Assembly: GCA_017893485.1 (NCBI GenBank)
Contig: CM030366.1
Location: forward strand, 75,211,227-75,275,226
Length of the DNA: 64,000 bases
Source: Hemerocallis citrina
Taxonomy: Eukaryota; Streptophyta; Magnoliopsida; Asparagales; Asphodelaceae
Direction: 5' to 3'
Part shown: positions 19,861-32,589 of the stretch, piece after piece
Layout: the number at the start of each line of letters is the position of its first letter
Numbering within the stretch: the stretch's first letter is position 1
Notes under the pieces: model-generated
What the model was told of the DNA's origin: nothing
What the model saw: only the letters and a program-made list of their open reading frames with translations
Databases searched by the model: none
Made by a program: the position numbers and the translations under genes

Positions 19861-22606
19861 TGTGAAAAAAATATGGTTATTCTCATAAAAATGTAAGGAA
19901 TTTTATAAGAGTGATTTGGGCATTATTTGAATGAAATACACTATGGTTTGTGAACAAAAGACATAATTAGAACTATGGTTCTAGATTATGTATTTGTGAA
20001 AAAGTATAGCTTATAAGAATAAATAACAATGATGTATTAGAAAGTGATTTGGCAAAAGAAACTTGGTGGTGTGACTTAATGCAATTTATTTCTCATTGTG
20101 GAACAAAATGAAGTATGCACATTTGTTAATAAAGTGAAATTTGATTCGTTGTGATAATTGACGAAGTGCATGAAATTCATGTACAATTATGGACTTGTGA
20201 ACAAATTAGGAATCATGAATTGAAAAGAGAATATACATGTGAGTATGAGAACTCAACATGGAAAATTTATAAGTTGAAGATTGTGAAATGAAAATTGAAA
20301 TAGAGTAGCTAAGTCTCCCCGGTATTGAGAAATGAAATGAAATTAGACCAAGGTTGGTCATGTTGGAATGAATGAATAAGTCCGGTTTAGTGGAGAGGCT
20401 AACTCTAGAGATTAAATTTTTGTTCATGATTTTTAATAAAACTAAGGATTAGTACATAGTGGAGACGTGATGAAAGTAGAAGAAAAACAAGAGTATGGGG
20501 GCCATCGGATAGCGGTGTGAGAGCGATCCATAGGCTGCCTGCTTGATGCGTCAAGACATGGCGTGGGCGCTACTCCAGAATTATCGTCCCAGTGGCGACG
20601 CTCGTGGGATGTTCGAGTGGCTATGGGTGGTGCCATTGTTCCATGACGGAGGCTGAATTGTCCATAGGTTGCCTGCTCAATGCGTCGTGTCAGTGCGTGG
20701 GATTCCCCTCCAGGTTGCCTGGACATGGGCTCGTATATCATAGGACATCTAAGACACTACCGTAGTTACAGTAGTAGACTAAGTCGTAACGAGGGATTGA
20801 ACCCTACAAAGATGAAGAACGAATAAGGGCTTGCCCTCAGACCTATGTAGTATGAGATGCATAGAATTCGAACAAGTGCGCATTAGTGTCATGTAACATA
20901 AATAAATGCATTAAGGATTAAGTGCACAATCACAACACGACATCAATAGGGTAGTCCCTTTATTTGAAATGTGACAAGTTTGTGTTTGCTAAATATGAAA
21001 AATTGAGTTATACGATTTCCGGCATAGAGAGGATGGCCGTGTATAATATTCGTCGGTTGAATAAACTGACGTACCCACAGTCTTATATGCAGGTAAATGA
21101 CATGTTAAAGAGGAATGGATGCTTAAAGATTGTACCATTGTAACGCCCCAAATTTTTTTTTTTTTTTTTTTTTTTAACTAAACCTCGAAATTCAATTCTA
21201 TCAATTTCTATATCACTTTAATCATAAACTAAGAAAGTTATAATTCAGGAAAAATTTTGACAGAGTCTCCCCTGTAAATTTTACCCCGAAACACAAAAAG
21301 CTTACGGAATTCTGCTCAAAATTCCGTAGCTCACAAAATATACAATAAATTTACGGGCTCCCCAGGCCAAAATGAGCAGAAACATACAGGCAATAATATA
21401 TATTGCTCTGGGGGCCAAACTCATAACGAATTATCAATTATCAAATAAAAACCATAAATTTCTTTGAAAACGAGGTAAAATTTTAAGAAAAATCTTTGTA
21501 AAACTTACCACAGCGTCCAGTACTCCACGACGAGTTGGGTACGGGTCACCAGCACACCACACCACCTCACACTATACTCATCAGCGTCATATACAGGCTT
21601 ATACAATCATAACACAATTTAAACCACAAAATTTACTATTTACATAACTAAATTTATACATAAAACTTTAAAATAAATATAAAAGAACTATTTAACTAAC
21701 TTCCATGCCTCACCTCTGCTCTGCTGAGGACCTGTAACAGTAGGGGATTTAGGGTAGTCTAGGGACTCCCTAACCCCCCAAATACTAAGGGGTTAGCCAT
21801 TTCTGGTGTGAGTACAATTTAGAAATCTAACAAATAAATTAAAATGTATAACGAAAATAATTTTAAACTTACAAACATCGAGTAAGAAGGTACATCTTGA
21901 ACCTCATAACTTTAAAACATCATAAATACGGCTTTATATCCAATTACTCTTCGAATCTGTAACAAATTATAAAATTACCCATACTCGCACATTCCACTAT
22001 ATATTTCACATCAACCTCATATCTATCCTTACTTTATATTCGCACAATACGAATTTCCATTCAATCCATTCATTTTAAATCGGAATCCCCTACACAAATA
22101 CTTATCACTTCATAATTCCTACTACCTCATCGTTTCTTTATTTCCATAAATACTCCCATAAAACCCCTAACTCTTTTCTTCATACTTTTATTACTACGCA
22201 CTTCATTTTTCATTCATTTACATCTACGAACTCACAACTCATATTCTCAAATACTCGTTTTCATTCATAAATCCTTTCTTTCTCAATTTCATATTTCATA
22301 ACACCGCGTTCATTTATTTCTTATAGCCCATATTATCACGTAAGCATATATCCACAGTAATTCCTTTCTTATGTCAAAATATAATACTTCGTTACCAATT
22401 GCAATTCACCCACATTTCATCACATCGTACACATACCACTTATTAAATACTCATTCTTATCACATCAAAATATATTTTATAACTCATTCTCATCCTGTTA
22501 TACCACTTCGCTATTACTCAAATTAATTTATGCCTAACTTACTTTCATCTTCACTTTGCCTTATTTCTCACTTCCATCAATCATTACCACTTTCTTACCA
22601 ACTCCC

Positions 22607-23028
22607 CCTGCGAATTGAGCCAAGGCAGGTAGTTCCTACTATTTCCACAGAAATAGCAGGCAGGTAGTTCCTTGACACAATTCCAAGGTACAGCTCAAAT
22701 CAAACTGTATTTTACTTTAATAACCCCATACGTAATACAATTCCTTCATATCATTATTTATCTTTACTTATTTAATTCTTCACTTCCATTAATCATAGCC
22801 CTATCATGCCCACTCACCCTGCGAATTATGCCAAGGCAGATAGTTCTCACTATTTCCACAGAAACAGCGGGCAGGTAGTTCCTTGACACAATCCCAAGGT
22901 GGAACCACTCATATCATACTGTATTTTACTTCAATGATCACATACATAATACAATTACTTCGTACCATTCATAAAAACACATGCCTCTTTTATTATTCCA
23001 TTTTAAATTGACCACGTACTGCATTAAT
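22607..23028. repeat. Two-copy ~211-bp tandem duplication within the LTR
   Basis: CCTGCGAATT at 22607 recurs at 22818. In both copies it is followed by GCCAAGGCAG, TAGTTC, CTATTTCCACAGAAA, GGCAGGTAGTTCCTTGACAC and an ACTGTATTTTACTT stretch. The same pair exists in the other LTR. Confidence 0.8.
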
Positions 23029-23269
23029 CACTTCTTTTCATATACTAACTCATAACTCATTTTCTTTCACATTTACTTCATTCACAACTACTTTCTTTCT
23101 CATCCACAATTCCAATTCACTTATCACTATTTTCTTTCTTTACTATCCCATTTATTATCAACACTTATTTATTCTTTATTCTCAACTCATAACACTCTTC
23201 ACTATTTCATTTCAGCTTATACCAAACACTTCTCTTTTTCATTCACATTTCATATCATATTCATTTTAC

Positions 23270-23650
23270 TCCAAGTCTATCCCAGAGTACCAATTCTCTC
23301 TCAGGTCTACCCTGAGGTATCAACTCTCTCTCCGGTCTATCCGGAGGTATCTACTCTCCCAGGTCCATCCTGGGGAATCAACTCTCTCTCAGGTCATCCC
23401 TGAGGTATCTACTCTCTCCGGTCTATCCGGAGGTATCTACACTCCCAGGTCTATCCTGGGGTATCACATCTCTCATCTCTCATCTCAGGTCAACCCTGAG
23501 GTATCTACTCTCTCCGGTCTATCCGGAGGTATCTACACTCCCAGGTCTATCCTGGGGTATCACATCTCTCATCTCAGGTCAACCCTGAGGTATCTACTCT
23601 CTCCGGTCTATCCGGAGGTATCTACACTCCCAGGTCTATCCTGGGGTATC
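23270..23650. repeat. Array of 13 short hairpins with compensatory stems
   Basis: About 29-bp units, each with an inverted repeat around a TCTA/TCAA-like loop, cycling through three stem types: CTCAGG/CCTGAG, CCGG/CCGG and CCCAGG/CCTGGG. The linker GGTATCTACTCTC is nearly constant. Changes on one arm are matched on the other. Confidence 0.85.
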
Positions 23651-25404
23651 AACTCAAGCCAACCGAACTTATTACCATTACATTTTCTTTTCATATTATC
23701 ACCACACTTTCAATGCATCACACCAAGGAAAATATCACTGTAATTAATATATAAAATCATCACATCATAATATTACACCTTGCATCTGTACTGTATTATT
23801 TATTTGATCATTACCTCACACATCATGAATATATCATACTATTTATTATCTCAATATTACCTGATTGCATACGCCCAATAGATCAACACATCACAACATC
23901 ATATGTATATAAATACACCAATTACTTTACCATCACACTGGATATTCCAAATCACACAATTCACAATATACTGACCTCTTATATAAATATAACTCATCCC
24001 CGTATATATATATCACTAATCCATCATCTATAAGTTTATATCCATACCCGAGACGAATATTTAATCGTCATATCGCATATCCACACCGTACACTACTTAC
24101 CCTTTACACATACACCATATTTCGGGATTCATATCAATCATTCAAATTATACTAAAATTTTTCTCAAAATAACAAATACATAAATGCACTCATACTCACC
24201 TAGCAGCCCGTGAAGACCCGATGCGCCAGCACGCCGTTCCACATCCAAATTTGCTAATATATCCTATTATCAAATTTTAACACAATTAAAGCTCAAATCA
24301 TTCAAATCAATCACAGAAAATAATAACAATATTTCTAATATCACTCAGGCGTTTTATCGAACGTCTGGGATGCACACGTGCATTGCACGTAATATTCAAA
24401 TTCCTACGGGATGTTTATCCCCCAACCATTACTAAAATCACTCCCCAAATAATTCTAATAACCTAACAAAAATTTCTACTATCATACAAGAGATAATTCT
24501 TAGATATATAATGATCTTTTGCAAATCCAATACCCTAATTTATTAGCAACTTGCAATCCCTCTAATAACTTGCTAATTTTTCCCATCTACCACTTCCAAC
24601 ATCACTAAATCTCTCTACCCTAACTAGTCTATTCAAAATAGATTAACCACACTAAATTTTATACAAAAATAAATTATAGGGTTTACCTTTTCGGAATCCT
24701 TTTGAAAATCCAACACTACCACGAGCTAGAGCACCCCTCAATTAGCATATCCTCCGAATTAATTTGAAAATAACGAAGAAAATGGGAGGATTTGGCCGGG
24801 GAAAGCTTCGGGCGATTTGGGTTCGACTGGGGAAAGTAGCGCTCGGGAGAAGAGAAGGAAGGGGAGAAGAAGAAAAAGTAACATTCGAAAATAATTTCCG
24901 AACTGATCCACTTGTGAAAAATATTTACCAAACTGGTCCACTTTCGAAAATATTTACTAAAGCTAGTCCATAACTGGTCCACTTTCGAAAATATTTGAGT
25001 TGAGGACAAATTACACTAAGGTGTTCTCCCATTATAGTAGTAGAGATAAAATCATAATAATAATAATATTTTTATAAACGGGTATTTACAAATAGACCCC
25101 TAAACCTCCAAAATATTTCAAGTAAACCCCAACTCTTTTCTTTAATAGCACCAACATACAAAATACATTGCAATTATCTCGCAATAATCCTTCAAAATTA
25201 TAAAATAAAATAAACAATATTTATTCACATAAAATCTCAACCCATGGCTTCAATATATATCAATAATACCAATCTACCATAAATATCCATACCGATATCA
25301 ATATGGAAAATAAATAAAATAAGATATCACTTAAAAATAATTCTCACCCTTACAAAATATATAAAAATGAATATTTTCGGTATTTTAAAATCCGAGGTGT
25401 TACA

Positions 25405-26281
25405 TTCTACACACCTCAAAAGAAGCTCGTCCTCGAGCTACAAGGGTCAAGAAAACTGTTCAAACAATTCCAGATACTTACTCTTCACCAACTTCCCAGA
25501 TTCCTAATTATAGTCGTTACTATAATACACCACTGAACTTCCAACAACTGGGCAACTTGAAGTCCTGATTACCGCTAATCTACATAACTCTCTTGTCAAC
25601 TACACACCTCAAGAGAGGCTTATCCATTCTTGTCAAATAACTGACATCCTTCTTCGTTCCAGGCCACTTAAAAGTCCTTCTAAACTCTCGATAATTGATA
25701 CTCAATCTCAAGGAATCATCCTCTCATATATCAATAAGTTACCAACCACCTCCTTAATCTTCCCCTTGGGTTTTACCACCAAACCCAACAGACATACTTA
25801 CATCGTCTAAGATATTTCATACAAGTAGAAACTGAGTCTCATCGGGCCTTCTCACCCGAATCATTCATGCATCATACCTCAACCATGCATAAAGCCTTCC
25901 TAACCCACCCATTACCTTATATCAAATAATAACGATTACTACACAACCCCGCGATCTATAAAACATATATAAAATTTCCAAGGAATAGCCCTTCACACCC
26001 ACATCAATCAATGTATCCCAATAACACAAATTCTTATAGGGCTTTCAAAAAAAGGAATAATATATGTAGGGTTAAAAATAATCATGACACAAAGTCAGAC
26101 AAAAGTCTAAAGGGTTCACTCCATTCAACAAAAGAACTGTTACTAAACAAAACACCCACAAAACATAAAATACTTCATCTCCACAACTTAGCAAGAATGA
26201 ACCCATACTCACATGACAGGATCACTAGGATACAAAACATCACAAACTCTATCCCAGTTAACCTAAGCTCTGATACCAAAC
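25405..26281 (-). other. Internal region of the LARD-like element, Gypsy-derived ends only
   Basis: At its 3' side (minus strand, near 25405-25440) it reads CTCGAGGACGAGCTTCTTTTG, then GAGGTGTGTAGAA next to the LTR. This resembles the end of a Gypsy pol frame (LEDELL) plus a poor polypurine tract. A second similar ACACACCTCAAGAG word lies at 25604. The rest has no coding frame of note. Confidence 0.6.
26267..26278 (-). other. Primer-binding site of the LARD-like element (tRNA-Met type)
   Basis: On the minus strand TGGTATCAGAGC starts four bases after the 5' LTR end. It is the same primer sequence as the chromovirus at 7886. Confidence 0.85.
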
Positions 26282-29200
26282 TGTAACGCCCCAAATTTTT
26301 TTTTTTTTTTTTTTTTTAACTAAACCTCGAAATTCAATTCTATCAATTTCTATATCACTTTAATCATAAACTAAGAAAGTTATAATTCAGGAAAAATTTT
26401 GACAGAGTCTCCCCTGTAAATTTTGCCCCGAAACACAAAAAGCTTACGGAATTCTGCTCAAAATTCCGTAGCTCACAAAATATACAATAAATTTACGGGC
26501 TCCCCAGGCCAAAATGAGCAGAAACATACAGGCAATAATATATATTGCTCTGGGGGCCAAACTCATAACGAATTATCAATTATCAAATAAAAATCATAAA
26601 TTTCTTTGAAAACGAGGTAAAATTTTTAGAAAAATCTTTGTAAAACTTACCACAGCGTCCAGTACTCCACGACGAGTTGGGTACGGGTCACCAGCACACC
26701 ACACCACCTCACACTATACTCATCAGCGTCATATACAGGCTTATACAATCATAACACAATTTAAACCACAAAATTTACTATTTACATAACTAAATTTATA
26801 CATAAAACTTTAAAATAAATATAAAAGAACTATTTAACTAACTTCCATGCCTCACCTCTGCTCTGCTGAGGACCTGTAACAGTAGGGAATTTAGGGTAGT
26901 CTAGGGACTCCCTAACCCCCCAAATACTAAGGGGTTAGCCATTTCTGGTGTGAGTACAATTTAGAAATCTAACAAATAAATTAAAATGTATAACGAAAAT
27001 AATTTTAAACTTACAAACATCGAGTAAGAAGGTACATCTTGAACCTCATAACTTTAAAACATCATAAATACGGCTTTATATCCAATTACTCTTCGAATCT
27101 GTAACAAATTATAAAATTACCCATACTCGCACATTCCACTATATATTTCACATCAACCTCATATCTATCCTTACTTTATATTCGCACAATACGAATTTCC
27201 ATTCAATCCATTCATTTTAAATCGGAATCCCCTACACAAATACTTATCACTTCATAATTCCTACTACCTCATCGTTTCTTTATTTCCATAAATACTCCCA
27301 TAAAACCCCTAACTCTTTTCTTCATACTTTTATTACTACGCACTTCATTTTTCATTCATTTACATCTACGAACTCACAACTCATATTCTCAAATACTCGT
27401 TTTCATTCATAAATCCTTTCTTTCTCAATTTCATATTTCATAACACCGCGTTCATTTATTTCTTATAGCCCATATTATCACGTAAGCATATATCCACAGT
27501 AATTCCTTTCTTATGTCAAAATATAATACTTCGTTACCAATTGCAATTCACCCACATTTCATCACATCGTACACATACCACTTATTAAATACTCATTCTT
27601 ATCACATCAAAATATATTTTATAACTCATTCTCATCCTGTTATACCACTTCGCTATTACTCAAATTAATTTATGCCTAACTTACTTTCATCTTCACTTTG
27701 CCTTATTTCTCACTTCCATCAATCATTACCACTTTCTTACCAACTCCCCCTGCGAATTGAGCCAAGGCAGGTAGTTCCTACTATTTCCACAGAAATAGCA
27801 GGCAGGTAGTTCCTTGACACAATTCCAAGGTACAGCTCAAATCAAACTGTATTTTACTTTAATAACCCCATACGTAATACAATTCCTTCATATCATTATT
27901 TATCTTTACTTATTTAATTCTTCACTTCCATTAATCATAGCCCTATCATGCCCACTTACCCTGCGAATTATGCCAAGGCAGATAGTTCTCACTATTTCCA
28001 CAGAAACAGCGGGCAGGTAGTTCCTTGACACAATCCCAAGGTGGAACCACTCATATCATACTGTATTTTACTTCAATGATCACATACATAATACAATTAC
28101 TTCGTACCATTCATAAAAACACATGCCTCTTTTATTATTCCATTTTAAATTGACCACGTACTGCATTAATCACTTCTTTTCATATACTAACTCATAACTC
28201 ATTTTCTTTCACATTTACTTCATTCACAACTACTTTCTTTCTCATCCACAATTCCAATTCACTTATCACTATTTTCTTTCTTTACTATCCCATTTATTAT
28301 CAACACTTATTTATTCTTTATTCTCAACTCATAACACTCTTCACTATTTCATTTCAGCTTATACCAAACACTTCTCTTTTTCATTCACATTTCATATCAT
28401 ATTCATTTTACTCCAAGTCTATCCCAGAGTACCAATTCTCTCTCAGGTCTACCCTGAGGTATCAACTCTCTCTCCGGTCTATCCGGAGGTATCTACTCTC
28501 CCAGGTCCATCCTGGGGAATCAACTCTCTCTTAGGTCATCCCTGAGGTATCTACTCTCTCCGGTCTATCCGGAGGTATCTACACTCCCAGGTCTATCCTG
28601 GGGTATCACATCTCTCATCTCTCATCTCAGGTCAACCCTGAGGTATCTACTCTCTCCGGTCTATCCGGAGGTATCTACACTCCCAGGTCTATCCTGGGGT
28701 ATCACATCTCTCATCTCAGGTCAACCCTGAGGTATCTACTCTCTCCGGTCTATCCGGAGGTATCTACACTCCCAGGTCTATCCTGGGGTATCAACTCAAG
28801 CCAACCGAACTTATTACCATTACATTTTCTTTTCATATTATCACCACACTTTCAATGCATCACACCAAGGAAAATATCACTGTAATTAATATATAAAATC
28901 ATCACATCATAATATTACACCTTGCATCTGTACTGTATTATTTATTTGATCATTACCTCACACATCATGAATATATCATACTATTTATTATCTCAATATT
29001 ACCTGATTGCATACGCCCAATAGATCAACACATCACAACATCATATGTATATAAATACACCAATTACTTTACCATCACACTGGATATTCCAAATCACACA
29101 ATTCACAATATACTGACCTCTTATATAAATATAACTCATCCCCGTATATATATATCACTAATCCATCATCTATAAGTTTATATCCATACCCGAGACGAAT

Positions 29201-30546
29201 ATTTAATCGTCATATCGCATATCCACACCGTACACTACTTACCCTTTACACATACACCATATTTCGGGATTCATATCAATCATTCAAATTATACTAAAAT
29301 TTTTCTCAAAATAACAAATACATAAATTCACTCATACTCACCTAGCAGCCCGTGAAGACCCGATGCGCCAGCACGCCGTTCCACATCCAAATTTGCTAAT
29401 ATATCCTATTATCAAATTTCAACACAATTAAAGCTCAAATCATTCAAATCAATCACAGAAAATAATAACAATATTTCTAATATCACTCAGGCGTTTTATC
29501 GAACGTCTGGGATGCACACGTGCATTGCACGTAATATTCAAATTCCTACGGGATGTTTATCCCCCAACCATTACTAAAATCACTCCCCAAATAATTCTAA
29601 TAACCTAACAAAAATTTCTACTATCATACAAGAGATAATTCTTAGATATATAATGATCTTTTGCAAATCCAATACCCTAATTTATTAGCAACTTGCAATC
29701 CCTCTAATAACTTGCTAATTTTTCCCATCTACCACTTCCAACATCACTAAATCTCTCTACCCTAACTAGTCTATTCAAAATAGATTAACCACACTAAATT
29801 TTATACAAAAATAAATTATAGGGTTTACCTTTTCGGAATCCTTTTGAAAATCCAACACCACCACGAGCTAGAGCACCCCTCAATTAGCATATCCTCGGAA
29901 TTAATTTGAAAATAACGAAGAAAATGGGAGGATTTGGCCGGGGAAAGCTTCGGGCGATTTGGGTTCGACTGGGGAAAGTAGCGCTCGGGAGAAGAGAAGG
30001 AAGGGGAGAAGAAGAAAAAGTAACATTCGAAAATAATTTCCGAACTGATCCACTTGTGAAAAATATTTACCAAACTGGTCCACTTTCGAAAATATTTACT
30101 AAAGCTAGTCCATAACTGGTCCACTTTCGAAAATATTTGAGTTGAGGACAAATTACACTAAGGTGTTCTCCCATTATAGTAGTAGAGATAAAATCATAAT
30201 AATAATAATATTTTTATAAACGGGTATTTACAAATAGACCCCTAAACCTCCAAAATATTTCAAGTAAACCTCAACTCTTTTCTTTAATAGCACCAACATA
30301 CAAAATACCTTGCAATTATCTCGCAATAATCCTTCAAAATTATAAAATAAAATAAACAATATTTATTCACATAAAATCTCAACCCATGGCTTCAATATAT
30401 ATCAATAATACCAATCTACCATAAATATCCATACCGATATCAATATGGAAAATAAATAAAATAAGATATCACTTAAAAATAATTCTCACCCTTACAAAAT
30501 ATATAAAAATGAATATTTTCGGTATTTTAAAATCCGAGGTGTTACA
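26282..30546 (-). repeat. 5' LTR of the LARD-like element
   Basis: Near-identical to 21139-25404. Differences seen include T for C at 26592, A for G at 26887 and T for C at about 27956. It contains the second copy of the hairpin array (28412-28792). Confidence 0.92.
28412..28792. repeat. Second copy of the hairpin array
   Basis: Same 13 units as 23270-23650. One visible difference is CTTAGG for CTCAGG near 28531, which replaces a C-G pair by a T/U-G wobble-compatible pair in that stem. Confidence 0.85.
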
Positions 30547-30863
30547 ACCATATTGTTGTACATTTATTTAATTGTTGTATTTTACTTCCGCTGTGCAAAA
30601 GAAAAGTGTAATATTGATGTAAACTCTGATGTAAGATGAAAAGTTTAAATTTTCCTGTAAAATTGTACTAAAGAAAGTGAAAAAATCCTGTAGAACATCT
30701 CGAATTCAGTGTATTTGGGATTCGGAGCGTTACAGATCAACACTCTCTCAAGTGATCAAGATCAAATTTCTTTACATTTTGAAGGAATCAAAATCAATAA
30801 CAATCAAGTGATCAACTCATCAACATTGAACAACAACAATCAATATTACGTCTATTCAGTGCT

Positions 30864-31026
30864 TTTTCTCTTGGTGGCAGGATAATGAGTCCGAGCAGGA
30901 ACAGATTGACAGACAAAAATTTAGAGATGCTAGTATGCGCCGAAGATTGGATGAAAGCGGAAGAGAGGACCCAAGACTTACTGGAAGCACAAGCTGGAGC
31001 TGGATCAACAAGTAGCGATGAATGAA
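30864..31026 (+). pseudogene. C-terminal tail of a hAT transposase
   Basis: The frame reads FSLGGRIMSPSRNRLTDKNL then EMLVCAEDWMKAEERTQ and ends at TGA 31024-31026. The pattern GGR(I/V)(M/L)S..R..L, then A/C, then DW, is the end of the hAT dimerisation domain in Ac-like transposases. The upstream BED finger and catalytic core are missing, removed by deletion rather than by the solo LTR, because the remaining left arm is only about 0.4 kb and non-coding. Confidence 0.8.
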
Positions 31027-31607
31027 CAATTACATTTAGTTAATTTACATTAAAATGTTGTTCAATAAATTGTAATTAATTGGAAAATTTAGGGTGATGA
31101 GATTCTATATTTAGGTTAAGTTAAAGTGCACGACAATAGTCCAATGTCTTCTCTTCAATCTAAGTAGAGGTTATCTCGATCTTTAAATTCAAGTAATTCC
31201 CTTGATTTGTAATTTGATCTAATTAGACTAATTTGTATGAATTTTATTCATGTACTTCATTTTTTTCAAGAAATTCAAATTTATTAAATCATGTACTTCA
31301 TTTATTCATGTACTTCAATTATTTATGAAATTTTATTCTCTGCAATTGTTATGAAATTACAAATCCATATACTTGATTTTTAATAATATTTTACAAAAAA
31401 AATAAAATCCTTAAACACGGATCCGATCCGGCCCGACCCACGAACCCACACTTGGGTTCGGGGGCCAGGTTCGGACCAAGGTTTCCAACCTTGAGCCCGG
31501 CTCGGCCCGGCCCGCGTAGTGGAGGAGCCCGGCCCGGGTTGGCCCGAGACCAGTCAAACCCGGTCCGGACCGACTCGAGGGGCCCGAATGCCATCCCTAC
31601 TGATCCT

Positions 31608-31784
31608 ATAAGCGAGGCTCTAAATTACTTGGACTTGCATTGGTGGGGCTTTGATATTGTTGGAAGGAAGAATTATTGATCGACTTTGTACAATCTTTTT
31701 AAATTCCACTCCATCTGTTCCATAGCCTCCATTTAATTCAAGTAAATCAAAGTGCTATTGATATAAGTCCTATCTGATGTCCAT
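31608..31784 (+). other. Unique host spacer between hAT and Harbinger-like elements
   Basis: About 180 bp continuing from the hAT target duplication. A + frame runs across the duplication (CTGATCCT) and ends in NYLDLHWWGFDIVGRKNY then TGA at 31677. It could be the end of a host exon, but I recognise no family. The rest is AT-rich. Confidence 0.35.
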
Positions 31785-32589
31785 AGAGCATCCACAATGG
31801 TTTTTGTCAAATTTGACAATTTGGCAAAATGAGAAATGACAAAATTGGATTTCGTTTGTAACGATTTTTTGCTATAATATGGCAAACTATGAAACAAAAT
31901 GTGAGCAGAAGACACATATTGTACCATCTAATTTTTTTATTTTTCATTTTAATTTTTTTTTGGTTGTGAGACGGAACATGTTGTTTCGTCACGCAATTTT
32001 TTGAAAAAAGAAATTTGTGAGACGGTACATGTTATTCTGTCCAACAATTTTTTTTGAAAAAAAATTGTGGGACGGTACAACATGTACCGTAAAAAATACA
32101 CTTTTATCCTTGTACCATTTGCTTAAAAATTTGGCCAAAATAGACTCTGATTAATTCACAACTCAACATATCTCTAGCCCAAATTCTTCCTCTACAAACT
32201 CATAATTCACAACTCAACATATCTCTAGCCCAAATTCTTCCGCTACAAACTCAGATTCTATCTCTAACTTCTTCCTTTACAAACTCAAATTCTGTAATAA
32301 AAAAAATGTCGTCGACAATTAAAAGATTTATTGGCAGAGCCAAATCTGGGCGTTGCACTGGGTCTGAACAAACAAACACAAGAAGCGAAGAAGAAGCGAA
32401 TTATAGCAAGCCATCTTAGTGGAACAGAGTTGTCGGCGATCGACAACACGTACATCAGCGTATCACCGAGCATTCTATCGGTGGATTTGTTACATTCAGG
32501 GGGAATTGGAAAGATCCGATCAATGCTTCCAAAAAGTTTGCACTGTCCCACTAATTAAGCAATTAATCGAGAATGTGGGTTGACACCGT

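Larger units (their letters stand above)
21139..25404 (-). repeat. 3' LTR of the LARD-like element
   Basis: In + coordinates it begins TGTAACGCCCC followed by a T run and ends GAGGTGTTACA. It carries a two-copy duplication (22607-23028) and the hairpin array (23270-23650). Open frames at 22672 and 24716-25009 recur unchanged in the other LTR and look like LTR sequence, not genes. Confidence 0.92.
21139..30546 (-). mobile_element. Complete long-LTR, short-interior retroelement (LARD-like), TSD ACCAT
   Basis: Two direct LTRs of 4266 and 4265 bp (21139-25404 and 26282-30546) flank only 877 bp of interior. ACCAT stands on both sides (21134-21138 and 30547-30551). The PBS next to the right-hand LTR sets a minus orientation: 5' LTR at 30546-26282, 3' LTR at 25404-21139. 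By eye I see only about a dozen substitutions between the LTRs plus a T-run length difference, so insertion was recent. There is no gag or pol, so movement would need an autonomous partner. Confidence 0.93.
17788..30734 (+). mobile_element. Solo LTR (TSD GATCA), split by a younger retroelement
   Basis: Starts TGTAATACCCTG at 17788 and ends GGAGCGTTACA at 30734, with GATCA directly before (17783-17787) and after (30735-30739). Without the inner element (21139-30546 plus one ACCAT) it is about 3.5 kb. A TATA box TATAAATA is at 18374, so transcription would run +. Downstream lies a leader with a CAAG|GTGGGT donor-like site near 18634. No PBS, gag or pol is present, so this is the product of LTR-LTR recombination. 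A GCCTGC-rich block at 20500-20730 belongs to the LTR. Confidence 0.88.
17375..31599 (+). mobile_element. hAT element (TSD CTGATCCT), split by nested retroelements
   Basis: The tips TAGGGATGGCAT (17375-17386) and ATGCCATCCCTA (31588-31599) are perfect 12-bp inverted repeats. The flanking 8-bp duplication CTGATCCT lies at 17367-17374 and 31600-31607. Both subterminal zones (17390-17580 and 31420-31590) are packed with GGCCCGG/CCGGGCC words in both orientations, a common plant hAT feature. Removing the nested retroelement and one 5-bp duplication leaves about 1.27 kb, which retains only the C-terminal tail of a transposase (30864-31026). It is a non-autonomous deletion derivative. Confidence 0.92.

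Noticed and set aside
24716..25009. Identical frames in both LARD LTRs (also 29825-30151; 22672 and 27814)
   Set aside because: Duplicated as part of the LTR, no domain, low-complexity repeats of one short word.
31391..31679. Gly/Pro/Arg-rich frames in the GGCCCGG zones (also 17343-17679, 6285-6521, 49778-50003)
   Set aside because: They come from hAT subterminal repeats read in any frame.
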